Shown piece by piece: positions 1-6,286 of a stretch of DNA of 7,810 nt. Origin of the DNA: Spartobacteria bacterium (GTDB lineage Bacteria > Verrucomicrobiota > Verrucomicrobiia > Chthoniobacterales > Terrimicrobiaceae). How positions within the stretch are numbered: the first letter of the stretch is position 1; the number at the start of each line of letters is the position of its first letter. The stretch is from NCBI GenBank assembly GCA_947487745.1, contig CANKXQ010000056.1, positions 1 to 7,810 of the forward strand, given 5' to 3'. The position numbers and the translations under genes were made by a program. The notes beneath the pieces were generated by a model, which worked only from the letters and a program-made list of their open reading frames with translations, was not told the DNA's origin and made no database searches.

Positions 1-792
1 GAGGGAAAGACGGGCCTCGGGATTTATGCCGATGGCATGGTCGAGCACGACGGCCAAGTCGGCCAGATTCTCGCCAAGCTCAAAGAACTTGGCTTGGATG
101 ACAATACGATCGTCATGTATTCCACCGACAATGGCGCCGAGGCATTCACTTGGCCTGATGGAGGATCCACCATGTTCCGTGGCGAGAAAAACACCCAGTG
201 GGAGGGCGGATATCGCGTTCCCACCTTCATTCGCTGGCCTGGAGTGATCAAGCCCGGCACGGTGATCAATGAAATTGGCGCTCACGAGGATATGCTCCCA
301 ACCCTCCTCGCCGCCGCAGGCGATTCCAATGTAAAAGATGACCTGCTCACGGGACTCAAGGTTGGCACCTCGACCTACAAAGTGCACCTCGACGGCTACA
401 ATCTTCTGCCCGCGCTCAAAGGCGAAGACGCCTGGCCTCGCAGGGAGTTTATTTATTGGACGGATGATGGCAGCGTGGCCGCCCTGCGCTACGAGAACTG
501 GAAAATCACTTTTCTCAAGCAAAACGCCCACGGCATGAATGTGTGGCTCCAACCCTTTGAGGAACTGCGCGCACCGATGGTCACCAACCTTCGCATGGAT
601 CCCTTTGAACTCGCACCCGACATTGGCATGGGTTACCAGCGCTGGTATTTGGACCACATGTTCATCATTGCCCCGGCCGCGAGCTATGTTGGAAATTGGC
701 TGCAGAGTTTTCGCGAATTCCCGCCGCGTCAAAAGCCGGGCAGCTTCAACCTCGACCGGGTGATGGAGTCAGTAATGAAGGTAAACCAGTAG
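1..792 (+). CDS. Arylsulfatase, C-terminal part (5' end outside window)
   Basis: The frame is open from base 1 (263 residues to TAG at 790-792), so the gene starts upstream. The protein is a type I sulfatase (alkaline-phosphatase fold) that hydrolyses sulfate esters, probably extracytoplasmic. Visible family marks are the metal-binding DNG in 'YSTDNGAEAF' (Asp codon 127-129), the active-site Lys in 'FRGEKNTQWEGGYRVP' (Lys codon 187-189), the 'RWPGVIKPG' strand, and 'HEDMLPTLLAAAG' where many sulfatases have a D-x-x-PT motif. The C-terminal region, with 'HLDGYNLLP', 'NLRMDPFE' and a final 'FREFPPRQ', resembles the long arylsulfatase subgroup of bacteria. The CxPxR or SxPxR motif that would carry formylglycine is not in the window, so Cys-type is inferred from the nearby FGE. 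Two other frames over this gene are shadows. The substrate cannot be read from the sequence. Confidence 0.93.
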   Translation, partial: EGKTGLGIYADGMVEHDGQVGQILAKLKELGLDDNTIVMYSTDNGAEAFTWPDGGSTMFRGEKNTQWEGGYRVPTFIRWPGVIKPGTVINEIGAHEDMLPTLLAAAGDSNVKDDLLTGLKVGTSTYKVHLDGYNLLPALKGEDAWPRREFIYWTDDGSVAALRYENWKITFLKQNAHGMNVWLQPFEELRAPMVTNLRMDPFELAPDIGMGYQRWYLDHMFIIAPAASYVGNWLQSFREFPPRQKPGSFNLDRVMESVMKVNQ

Positions 793-898
793 CCGGTTTC
801 CAATCCGTTTTTGTCCAACCCAGCCAAATCCTGTCACCGATAGGCTTACCGCTCCGCGTGTCGTCCAGAAGTAGTGACAAAAGATTCATCCATCGCTT

Positions 899-1885
899 GT
901 GAACCTTAACCGCCTCGCACTTTATCTTTGCGTCCTCTCCACGCTTGTCGGCATCTGCTGGGCAGACGACCTGCTTCCCTCTTGGACTGACGCGCCTTCC
1001 AAAAAAGCGATCATTGCTTTTGTGGAGAATGTGACGAACAAGGATTCGAGCGGCTTTGTTCCAGTTGCCGAGCGCATCGCGGTCTTTGACAATGACGGCA
1101 CCCTCTGGCCGGAAAACCCGCTTCCTTTTCAAATTGCATTTTCAATCGATGAATTGAGGCGCCAGCTTCCCGAGCACCCCGAGTGGAAGGATGACAAGTT
1201 CATCCAATCCGCACTCGCTGGTGACATCGCACCGCTTCTTGCGGACCATTACAAAGGACTCTTTCACCTCGTCGCCGTGACTGGTTCTGGTATGACGACC
1301 ACAGCCTTTGCCGCCCGTGTGAGGGACTGGCTTGTCACCGCGAAACACCCCAAATTTGCGAAACCTTACGACCAATTGACCTATCAACCCATGCAGGAAG
1401 TGCTGGCCTACCTTCGCTCCAATGGGTTCAAGACATTCCTCGTCTCGGGCGGCGGATCCGATTTTATGAGGGTCTTCAGCGAGCGGGTTTATGGCATCGT
1501 GCCCGAGCAGGTCTTAGGATCACATGCCGCCGTGGTCTATGAACTGAGGACAGACGGCCCTGTTCTTCTCAAGACGATGAACAGCCTTTTCGTGGATGAC
1601 GGGCCAGGCAAGCCTGAAGCCATTCACCAATTTATCGGCCGCCGACCGATCGCCTGCTTTGGAAATAGCGACGGCGACAAGGCCATGCTGGAATACACCA
1701 CTATGGCCAACCCGCATCCCTCCCTCGGCGTGATCGTTCACCACACAGATTCCGAGCGCGAATACGCCTACGACGCTCATCCCAAGAGCAGCGGAAAACT
1801 GGTCGCCGCACTGGCAGATGCTCCCAAACGCAATTGGATCATCGTGGATATGAAAACCGACTGGCGCACAATTTTTGCCGACTGA
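899..1885 (+). CDS. Exported HAD-superfamily hydrolase (phosphatase-like)
   Basis: This 328-residue protein starts at GTG 899. No better start precedes the signal sequence, and no clear Shine-Dalgarno sequence is seen. Residues 1-22 form a signal peptide (short charged end, hydrophobic core, 'ICWA' then DD), so export is predicted. HAD motif I is 'VFDNDGTLW' (nucleophile D64, second Asp D66), motif II is 'FLVSGGGSDF' (S183), a plausible motif III lysine is K238 in 'DGPGKPEAI', and motif IV is 'CFGNSDGDKAM' (D258, D260). All catalytic elements are therefore present, giving a phosphoserine-phosphatase-like haloacid dehalogenase fold with a helical cap around residues 80-170. It lies 106 bp downstream of the sulfatase on the same strand and faces the FGE gene. 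A role alongside sulfatase use or product dephosphorylation is inference from this neighbourhood. The substrate is unknown. Confidence 0.88.
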   Translation: MNLNRLALYLCVLSTLVGICWADDLLPSWTDAPSKKAIIAFVENVTNKDSSGFVPVAERIAVFDNDGTLWPENPLPFQIAFSIDELRRQLPEHPEWKDDKFIQSALAGDIAPLLADHYKGLFHLVAVTGSGMTTTAFAARVRDWLVTAKHPKFAKPYDQLTYQPMQEVLAYLRSNGFKTFLVSGGGSDFMRVFSERVYGIVPEQVLGSHAAVVYELRTDGPVLLKTMNSLFVDDGPGKPEAIHQFIGRRPIACFGNSDGDKAMLEYTTMANPHPSLGVIVHHTDSEREYAYDAHPKSSGKLVAALADAPKRNWIIVDMKTDWRTIFAD

Positions 1886-1886
1886 A

Positions 1887-1922
1887 GTTTCACACGAAAC
1901 ATTTGCTGCCCCTCGCGCAGCA
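1887..1922. terminator. Two small hairpins just after the HAD gene stop
   Basis: Directly after the TGA stop are gtttc/gaaac (1887-1891 and 1896-1900, loop acac) and tgctgc/gcagca (1904-1909 and 1917-1922, 7-nt loop). Neither has a long T-run, so they are only candidate 3' end structures between two convergent genes. The short string 'cgaagcgccca' also occurs twice in this 143-bp spacer, near 1940 and 1990. Confidence 0.25.
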
Positions 1923-2028
1923 TCTTGCAGCCGAAGGATACGAAGCGCCCAGCAGCCTGTCTGGGTTAAAAAACTGAATCTCAAAATCCGAAGCGCCCAT
2001 TTTTAAAACCGGGCTTTGCCTATCGCTT

Positions 2029-3081
2029 TCAATACTCTACCGGAGCCGCATCTTTCGCGCAGCGGAAACCGACATGGCTGCTACCAGTATCTGGCGGCGT
2101 GCCACGCCTCGCTGAGGGGCGATAGCTTTCACAGTAATCCGGATGGCATAGAAACGATCCCCCCTTGGTGACACGGCGCTCCACTCCAGGAACCGTGGGC
2201 GGCGAAGGGTCGCCCGGAATAGCTTTTTCGCCTTGCGTGGTTTTAGGGCCGGCAGGATCGCAACAGATCTCGCCGCTCTGTGAGCGCTCGGCAAAGGCAT
2301 CGGCTCGATAAATGTCACTGCACCAATTCCAGACATTGCCGCCCATGTCGTATAGCCCGTAGAAATTCGCGGGAAAGGAGCCGACCGGCGAAGTTCCCGC
2401 GAATCCGTCCAAGGCATCATTGCGGTATGGAAATTGACCGGTCCAGCGATTCAGCATGAAACGCCCGGCAGGCCGTTCCTCGTTGCCCCAAGCGTAGCGT
2501 TTTCCCTCATCACCTCCAACCGCTGCAAATTCCCACTCCGCCTCGGTGGGAAGCCGCTTCCCGGCCCAGGCAGCGTAAGCATTCGCATCCTCCCAAGCGA
2601 TGTGGACCACGGGATGATTCTCCCTGCCCGCAGTGCTGCTGCCGGGGCCTTCGGGGTGTGACCACGAGGCCCCATGCGTCCATCGCCACCATGCGGACAG
2701 ATCGCGCAAATCCACAGGCCCCTTGGTCGGTTGAAAAACCAAAGACCCGGGCGCAAGAACATCTGCAGGCGGTTTGGGCGTGCCTGGCGGGACTTGCTTT
2801 CTCATTTCTTCCCAATCCACAGCACGCTCGGCGATGGTTACATAGCCCGTTGCTTTTACGAATTTCGAGAACTCGGCATTCGTGACCGGGTGGATGTCCA
2901 AAAAGAACGGCTTCACCTTCACGCGATGCGCCGGCCGCTCGTTGGGAAACGCATACCCGGCATCCGAGCCCATCAGAAATTCCCCGCCAGGTATCAGAAC
3001 CATGCCGTCCGTTAGTGGCGCAGGCTGGCATCCAACAAAGAAAAGAGCCGCCAATGCGAAAGTGAGTGGGAATATTTTCAC
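2029..3081 (-). CDS. Formylglycine-generating enzyme (SUMF1-type), lipoprotein
   Basis: This 350-residue protein oxidises the sulfatase active-site Cys (CxPxR) to C-alpha-formylglycine. The start is GTG (3079-3081) with no clear Shine-Dalgarno; its GTG overlaps the TGA of a short upstream ORF. Residues 1-18 are a signal sequence ending in 'FFVGC', a lipobox-like site with C18 as the lipidation candidate. The FGE-sulfatase domain covers about 26-342: 'MVLIPGGEFLMGS' (27-39), 'HPVVHIAWEDANAYAAW', 'RLPTEAEWEFAA' (176-187), 'GLYDMGGNVWNW' (242-253), and 'GGSFLCHPDYCESYRPSARR' (307-326). The last holds C312 and C317 (codons 2146-2148 and 2131-2133), matching the redox/copper cysteine pair of true FGEs (human C336/C341). 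EgtB- and PvdO-like relatives lack this pair. The gene converges with the arylsulfatase-HAD pair, its probable clients. Lipoprotein anchoring implies maturation after export. Confidence 0.95.
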   Translation of the reverse strand: MKIFPLTFALAALFFVGCQPAPLTDGMVLIPGGEFLMGSDAGYAFPNERPAHRVKVKPFFLDIHPVTNAEFSKFVKATGYVTIAERAVDWEEMRKQVPPGTPKPPADVLAPGSLVFQPTKGPVDLRDLSAWWRWTHGASWSHPEGPGSSTAGRENHPVVHIAWEDANAYAAWAGKRLPTEAEWEFAAVGGDEGKRYAWGNEERPAGRFMLNRWTGQFPYRNDALDGFAGTSPVGSFPANFYGLYDMGGNVWNWCSDIYRADAFAERSQSGEICCDPAGPKTTQGEKAIPGDPSPPTVPGVERRVTKGGSFLCHPDYCESYRPSARRGTPPDTGSSHVGFRCAKDAAPVEY

Positions 3082-3248
3082 GAGGATTTGTTCAGGTGGA
3101 GCGGCGCGGAGGTCATGAGAATAACGAAAAAACGCGCCCTTGTGAATTCATCCACAGCCCACGCTGCAAGGTAAACATCGATCGTGGAAGCCAGGGTTGC
3201 AAGGGCCTTCACTTTGTCGATGTCGTTGGCACACCTGATGCTGAGCAT
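3078..3248 (-). CDS. Possible 56-codon ORF coupled to the FGE gene
   Basis: On the minus strand an ATG at 3246-3248 opens 56 codons that end in TGA at 3078-3080. That stop shares bases with the FGE GTG start, a GTGA overlap typical of translational coupling. A 'gtggaa' string lies directly before the ATG. The product starts 'MLSIRCANDIDKVKAL' and includes 'TIDVYLAAWAVDEFTRARFF', with plausible protein-like composition and no signal peptide. I recognise no family. It may be a leader or coupling peptide, or the 3' remnant of a larger gene lost at its 5' side, since an in-frame TGA lies just upstream. It overlaps the region before the decayed gene at 3269. Real translation is uncertain. Confidence 0.35.
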   Translation of the reverse strand: MLSIRCANDIDKVKALATLASTIDVYLAAWAVDEFTRARFFVILMTSAPLHLNKSS

Positions 3249-3268
3249 TTCCACAAACCCTCAGCACA

Positions 3269-3728
3269 ATGAAAAAAACAATCATTACCTGCCTGGGTGT
3301 TTCCTCCATTGCATTGACCGGCGTTTTTTATGCCGACCAAGCCTCCAGCCGGAAACACACATCACCCGTCAACACACAACCCGCCGACGCCAGCGTCGGA
3401 ATGCCAGCCGCCTCAGATTCCAGCGGCGCCGCGCTGGGATCTACGCAGTGACCGTATCGATGGATGCCGCACTCACAACAAACGCCCAGCTCGATGGACG
3501 GCTATTCCGCTCGCAGGCACCATTCACGCCAAGGGCTACTACCTCATCGCCAAGCAAGGCAAAGTGGCACTCATGAGAACCGCGACTCCGCTGGCCGTGG
3601 CATCACCCATCGGTCTGGCGAATCTCCGTGATTTCGTTGGCTACGGCAACGCCTACGCCGACGCGCGTAACTCCGCCACACCAGTCACGCTCCGCAATAA
3701 ACAACTCCTGCCGAAGCCCTGCCGGTAA
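3269..3728 (+). pseudogene. Decayed secreted protein with lamin-tail-like domain
   Basis: An ATG at 3269 opens a 60-codon frame starting 'MKKTIITCLGVSSIALTGVF', a good signal peptide, and ends at TGA 3449-3451. In a different frame, from about 3495 to the stop at 3726-3728, lies a stretch resembling a lamin-tail domain: 'WTAIPLAGTIHAKGYYLIA', then 'GKVALM', 'PLAVASPIGLANLRDFVGYG', and an Asn/Ala/Thr-rich end. In intact members, 'GYYLIA' is followed by roughly 20-30 residues before the 'GKVAL' strand; here only KQ separates them, so an internal deletion is likely. The N-terminal half of the domain is missing as well. The family is used by secreted or surface proteins and some extracellular nucleases. 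I read this as one gene broken by frameshift and deletions. Two unrelated short ORFs is the weaker alternative. Confidence 0.55.
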
Positions 3729-3750
3729 AAGACGCCTCACCCCCAGCCCA

Positions 3751-3780
3751 GGCTGCATGGACCCGCCCCTCCATGCAGCC
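3751..3780. repeat. Perfect 10-bp inverted repeat
   Basis: The arm ggctgcatgg (3751-3760) and its exact reverse complement (3771-3780) flank a 10-nt loop. An A-T pair at 3750/3781 extends the stem to 11 bp. It sits 22 bp after the stop of the decayed gene. No T-run follows, so it may be a 3'-end hairpin or a remnant palindromic repeat rather than a classical intrinsic terminator. Confidence 0.55.
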
Positions 3781-3801
3781 TAGCCCAATCGTAAACTGGG
3801 A

Positions 3802-3828
3802 GGGACATCCTCCGGCATGTCCCATTTT
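3802..3828 (+). terminator. Hairpin followed by short T-tract (terminator or REP-like)
   Basis: gggacat (3802-3808) pairs with atgtccc (3817-3823) around the 8-nt loop cctccggc, and 'attttcc' follows. Preceded by 'aactggga', the unit resembles the 'gggagggac...gtccc' palindromes that I associate with Verrucomicrobia genomes, so it could be a dispersed palindrome as well as a terminator. That association is from memory and unverified here. Confidence 0.4.
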
Positions 3829-3912
3829 CCTCGATGCGCGTGGCCACCTCATCGATGACCAACCACACCCTGCGCCTGCGAAACCGAGACGGTCGCGCCC
3901 CCCTTTTTTCGC

Positions 3913-3926
3913 GGGGTGAACACCCC
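3913..3926. promoter_or_regulatory. Short palindrome upstream of the stress-protein gene
   Basis: ggggtg and cacccc are separated by aa, 46 bp before the ATG at 3972. It lies in an otherwise unremarkable leader and could be an operator half-site pair. A 'tatgat' string (3961-3966) sits too close to the ATG to serve as a -10 box for a normal leader, and no matching -35 box is seen. Confidence 0.25.
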
Positions 3927-3971
3927 AGCCATAAAAAACGAGCGCCCGCCTTGGAAGTGCTATGATGTCGT

Positions 3972-5309
3972 ATGAAAAAAACGACTGATCGATTGATTGT
4001 TTGCGGCACGGATTTTTCTGAAAATTCCACAGAGGGTATTGCCGCCGCCGCCGCCTTGGCTGAACGATTTCACAAGCCGCTCAAGCTTCTGCATGTCGCG
4101 GATCAATTCAATATCCACTGTGATACCAAGGCTGAAGCAACCCGGTATCTGCAGCCGGCCCGCGAGAAGTTGAAACACGAGGTCGAATCCGCGACTTCAA
4201 ACCTGGAGCGCGTCAGCGGCGAGGTTTTGCACGGGCAATATGCCGAGGATGCCCTCGTCGATTTCGCATCTAAAAATCCCGTGGATTTGCTCGTGGTTTC
4301 AGCGGTAAGCAAGACGGCGTTTGATCGCTGGACGCTCGGCAGTGTCTCCGAAGAAATCTCGGAAGCCGCTCCAGTGCCCACGCTCACTGTGCGCTCGGCC
4401 AAGCCCTTCGAGGCATGGGCGCGTGGCGAGCGGGCGCTGAGGGTTTTTGTCGCGGCGGATTTCTCGCCTACTTCGGATGCCGCCTTGCACTGGGTTGGCA
4501 AATTGCGGGAGATCGGCCCGTGCGATGTGTTGCTCGGTCATGTGAACTCACCGTATCGCGAAGAAAAGCGCCTCGGCCTTTGCGACTCGCAGGAATCAAA
4601 GGAAAACCAACCCGCCGTTCAGGAGATTCTGGAGCGGGATTTGCGGGAAAAAGCCTCGGCGATTCCCGGATTGGAACCCTTTGAAATTTTGGTGCGCGCC
4701 AGCGAGGGCAAAGCCGACCTCCAGATTGTGAACCTCGCCATCAAAAACCAGGCCGACCTCCTTGTGGTTGGAACACATCAACGCCAAGGCTTGAAACGCT
4801 TCGCGCGCGGATCGTTCTCCAGCGCCATTCTGCGGCATGCTCCGATGAGTGTGGTCTGCGTGCCAAAGGCTCTCGAACCCGCTCCCACCGTGCGCCCGTG
4901 CCGCCGCGTGCTGGTCGCGACCGACCTGAAGCCAAATGGCGCGCACGCCCTGTCCTATGCCTACTCCGTCGTCGATCAAGACGGCACCGTGTGCGTCGCC
5001 CATGTCTGCAAACCTTCGCGATCGACCGAAAGCGCCCGGCACATCGCCGAGTGCACAGATCAATTGCGCGCCCAAATCCCCGACGCTCCCGGCGTTTCCT
5101 CCGTCAACTCCGAGATTCGCGTCGTTGAAAATGCCCATGTCGTCGAAGCGATCTGCCAGGCGGCGGAGTCCTTCAACGCCGACCTCGTCTGCATCGGAGC
5201 GCACACGAGGCCCGGAGCAGCCGCCTGTCTCACGGGTTCCGTCGCCCTCGGTGTCCTCCAAAAATGTGAACGCCCCGTGCTCCTGGTCTGGCCAGCCCGC
5301 GATTCCTAA
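3972..5309 (+). CDS. Triple-domain universal stress protein (UspA family)
   Basis: This 445-residue cytoplasmic protein contains three tandem USP domains, where the usual forms have one or two. Domain 1 (about 6-142) starts 'LIVCGTDFS' (D14), domain 2 (156-299) 'VFVAADFSPTSDAA' (D163), and domain 3 (311-441) 'RVLVATDLKPNGA' (D318). These aspartates match the nucleotide-contacting Asp at the end of strand 1. The ATP-site pattern G-2x-G-9x-GS is kept in spacing but degraded in the glycines. Domain 1 has S110-AV-S113-9x-GS (123-124), domain 2 has G267-TH-Q270-9x-GS (280-281), and domain 3 has G409-AH-T412-9x-GS (422-423). Weakened or altered nucleotide binding is therefore possible. The ATG at 3972 is the only sensible start; the ATGs at 3962 and 3965 are out of frame. 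Its role is probably stress survival, with no functional partner visible nearby. Confidence 0.93.
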   Translation: MKKTTDRLIVCGTDFSENSTEGIAAAAALAERFHKPLKLLHVADQFNIHCDTKAEATRYLQPAREKLKHEVESATSNLERVSGEVLHGQYAEDALVDFASKNPVDLLVVSAVSKTAFDRWTLGSVSEEISEAAPVPTLTVRSAKPFEAWARGERALRVFVAADFSPTSDAALHWVGKLREIGPCDVLLGHVNSPYREEKRLGLCDSQESKENQPAVQEILERDLREKASAIPGLEPFEILVRASEGKADLQIVNLAIKNQADLLVVGTHQRQGLKRFARGSFSSAILRHAPMSVVCVPKALEPAPTVRPCRRVLVATDLKPNGAHALSYAYSVVDQDGTVCVAHVCKPSRSTESARHIAECTDQLRAQIPDAPGVSSVNSEIRVVENAHVVEAICQAAESFNADLVCIGAHTRPGAAACLTGSVALGVLQKCERPVLLVWPARDS

Positions 5310-5493
5310 GCCCAACGCGAACCGCGTGCTCGCGCGGCAGCGCCCTTAAACTTAATGCTCCTAAATAACAAGTCACATCATGCTGCAAGAAAGAATAATA
5401 TAAAACCACAATCGAGCGCCGTGGCAGGTGCGAGATGGATCAACCGCAGGTTGACCCGAAGGGTGAGGGACTGGGATTGACTGAATCAAATTA
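5310..5493. other. Gene-poor spacer after the stress-protein gene
   Basis: No convincing gene is seen. A weak GC hairpin ccgcg/cgcgg (5322-5326 and 5333-5337) could mark the 3' end of the stress-protein transcript. A second hairpin tcaacc/ggttga (5440-5445 and 5449-5454, loop gca) has two more outer G-C pairs beyond one mismatch. The stretch 5365-5410 is AT-rich. Confidence 0.4.
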
Positions 5494-6020
5494 CCCGGAT
5501 GAACACGGATATGAAGAAATGGGCACGAGTGCATTCGCTGCGCGAATGGGGCAGGGTAAAACAAAAACTCTGCAAGCAGGCTTGCAAGATTTTTGCTTTT
5601 TTCTGCCAATCCCATCTTGATGGAATCATCCGTGCCCATCTGAGAAATCCGTGGTGAGTTCTTCTCCAACCGCGCCCCGCCCGTGGGTTGCTTAAAACTT
5701 AAAGCTCTCCTCCCTTCCCTTGGAAAAACCATCCGAAATTCCGCGTCGACGAGTGCGCCGTCCGCCACTGTCGCTGTCGCTGTGCGGTTATCCACGCCGA
5801 GTTTGGCGAAGGCATTTTCCAGATGCTTGCGGACGGTATGGATGCTCAAGCCGAGGATTGGGGCGATTTCGGAGTTTCGTTTTCCTTTGGTAACCCAGCC
5901 CACGTTCTCCACCGTGGGCGGTGACGCCGGCTCCGGCGAAGACGCTGCCGCGTTAACTACGGTCCGCTCGGAACCTTTTCCTGACACCCTCGCCAGCGAG
6001 AACCTGGCAGCCGCCTTCAT
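5373..6020 (-). pseudogene. LuxR-type HTH fragment reading into a repeat
   Basis: An ATG at 6018-6020 opens 215 codons, but only about residues 38-90 look like a family: 'WVTKGKRNSEIAPILGLSIH' and 'TVRKHLENAFAKLGVDNRTA', the LuxR/NarL C-terminal DNA-binding helix-turn-helix (about 5750-5910). The first helix, normally 'LTPRExEVLxW', is reduced to 'PPTVENVGW'. No receiver or other regulatory domain precedes it, only about 37 residues of low similarity to anything. After about residue 112 the frame enters the palindromic repeat at 5494-5666, so the last 100 residues are translated repeat and not native protein. I read it as the 3' end of a response-regulator gene that lost its 5' part. A minimal stand-alone LuxR-type protein is possible but less likely. 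Confidence 0.65.
5494..5666. repeat. Nested palindromic dispersed-repeat element
   Basis: Outer arms are 5496-5510 (cggatgaacacggat) and 5628-5642, the latter matching in reverse complement at 12 of 15 bases. Inside are a small hairpin cattcgc/gcgaatg (5532-5538 and 5542-5548) and a long one. In the long hairpin, arm 5550-5577 pairs with 5580-5607 around a 2-nt loop, with 21 of 28 Watson-Crick positions and 24 of 28 if G-U is allowed. Its tip is tgcaagc/gcttgca, and the right arm is T-rich. The right end, 'aaatccgtggtgagttcttc', resembles the 'atccgtg...ccgtggttaattcttc' strings that I recall as dispersed repeats in Verrucomicrobia and Bacteroidetes. No ORF here looks like a real protein. Confidence 0.6.
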
Positions 6021-6067
6021 CCTTAAAAAATTTGCTTCCCGGAAACATCCGGATTACGAATAGCGTT

Positions 6068-6286
6068 GTGGAAACGACCTTCGAAAATCTGAAACAACTC
6101 CCTGTTTCTGAGAAAATCCAACTCGTCGAGGATTTGTGGGACTCCATTGCTGCTGAAACCTCCCCGATCGGCCTTTCCCCGCAGCACATCGCCGAACTGG
6201 ACCGCCGACTGGATGCTCTTGAGGAAAACCCCGGCCACGGAACGCCGTGGAGCGCCGTTCGCGAAAAAATCCTGGCCTCACTGTGA
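6068..6286 (+). CDS. Addiction-module antitoxin (TIGR02574/PF09720 type)
   Basis: From GTG 6068 the product has 72 residues. The family core is clear: 'FENLKQLPVSEKIQLVEDLW' followed by DSIAAE, then 'LSPQHIAELDRRLDALEENP', then 'GTPWSAVREKIL'. These short acidic helical proteins neutralise RelE/ParE toxins and repress their own operon. A TTG at 6032 would add 12 residues unlike the family, so GTG 6068 is preferred; neither start has a strong ribosome site. The stop (6284-6286) overlaps GTG 6283 in a GTGA arrangement, the usual coupling to the toxin gene. The antitoxin frame shows no damage although the toxin downstream is broken, so this may be an orphan antitoxin that could still repress or protect against related toxins. 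Confidence 0.85.
   Translation: METTFENLKQLPVSEKIQLVEDLWDSIAAETSPIGLSPQHIAELDRRLDALEENPGHGTPWSAVREKILASL

Noticed and set aside
746..1132. A 128-codon minus-strand frame spanning the sulfatase-HAD junction
   Set aside because: It overlaps two well-supported plus-strand genes and shows no recognisable motif.
2451..3031. Long open frames on both strands across the FGE gene
   Set aside because: They are shadows in a GC-rich coding region. Only the FGE frame shows a family with catalytic residues.
3951..3972. TTGGAA and TATGAT as a promoter for the stress-protein gene
   Set aside because: Only 4 bp separate the two boxes and the -10-like box lies 5 bp from the ATG, so it is not a workable sigma-70 promoter for a leadered transcript.
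4596..5315. A 239-codon minus-strand frame opposite the stress-protein gene
   Set aside because: Gly/Asp/Val-rich antisense of a strong coding frame with no family features; the plus-strand protein has clear triple USP domains.
5494..5666. CRISPR array or tRNA in the repeat region
   Set aside because: There are no regularly spaced direct repeats with unique spacers and no cloverleaf; the structure is nested inverted repeats.
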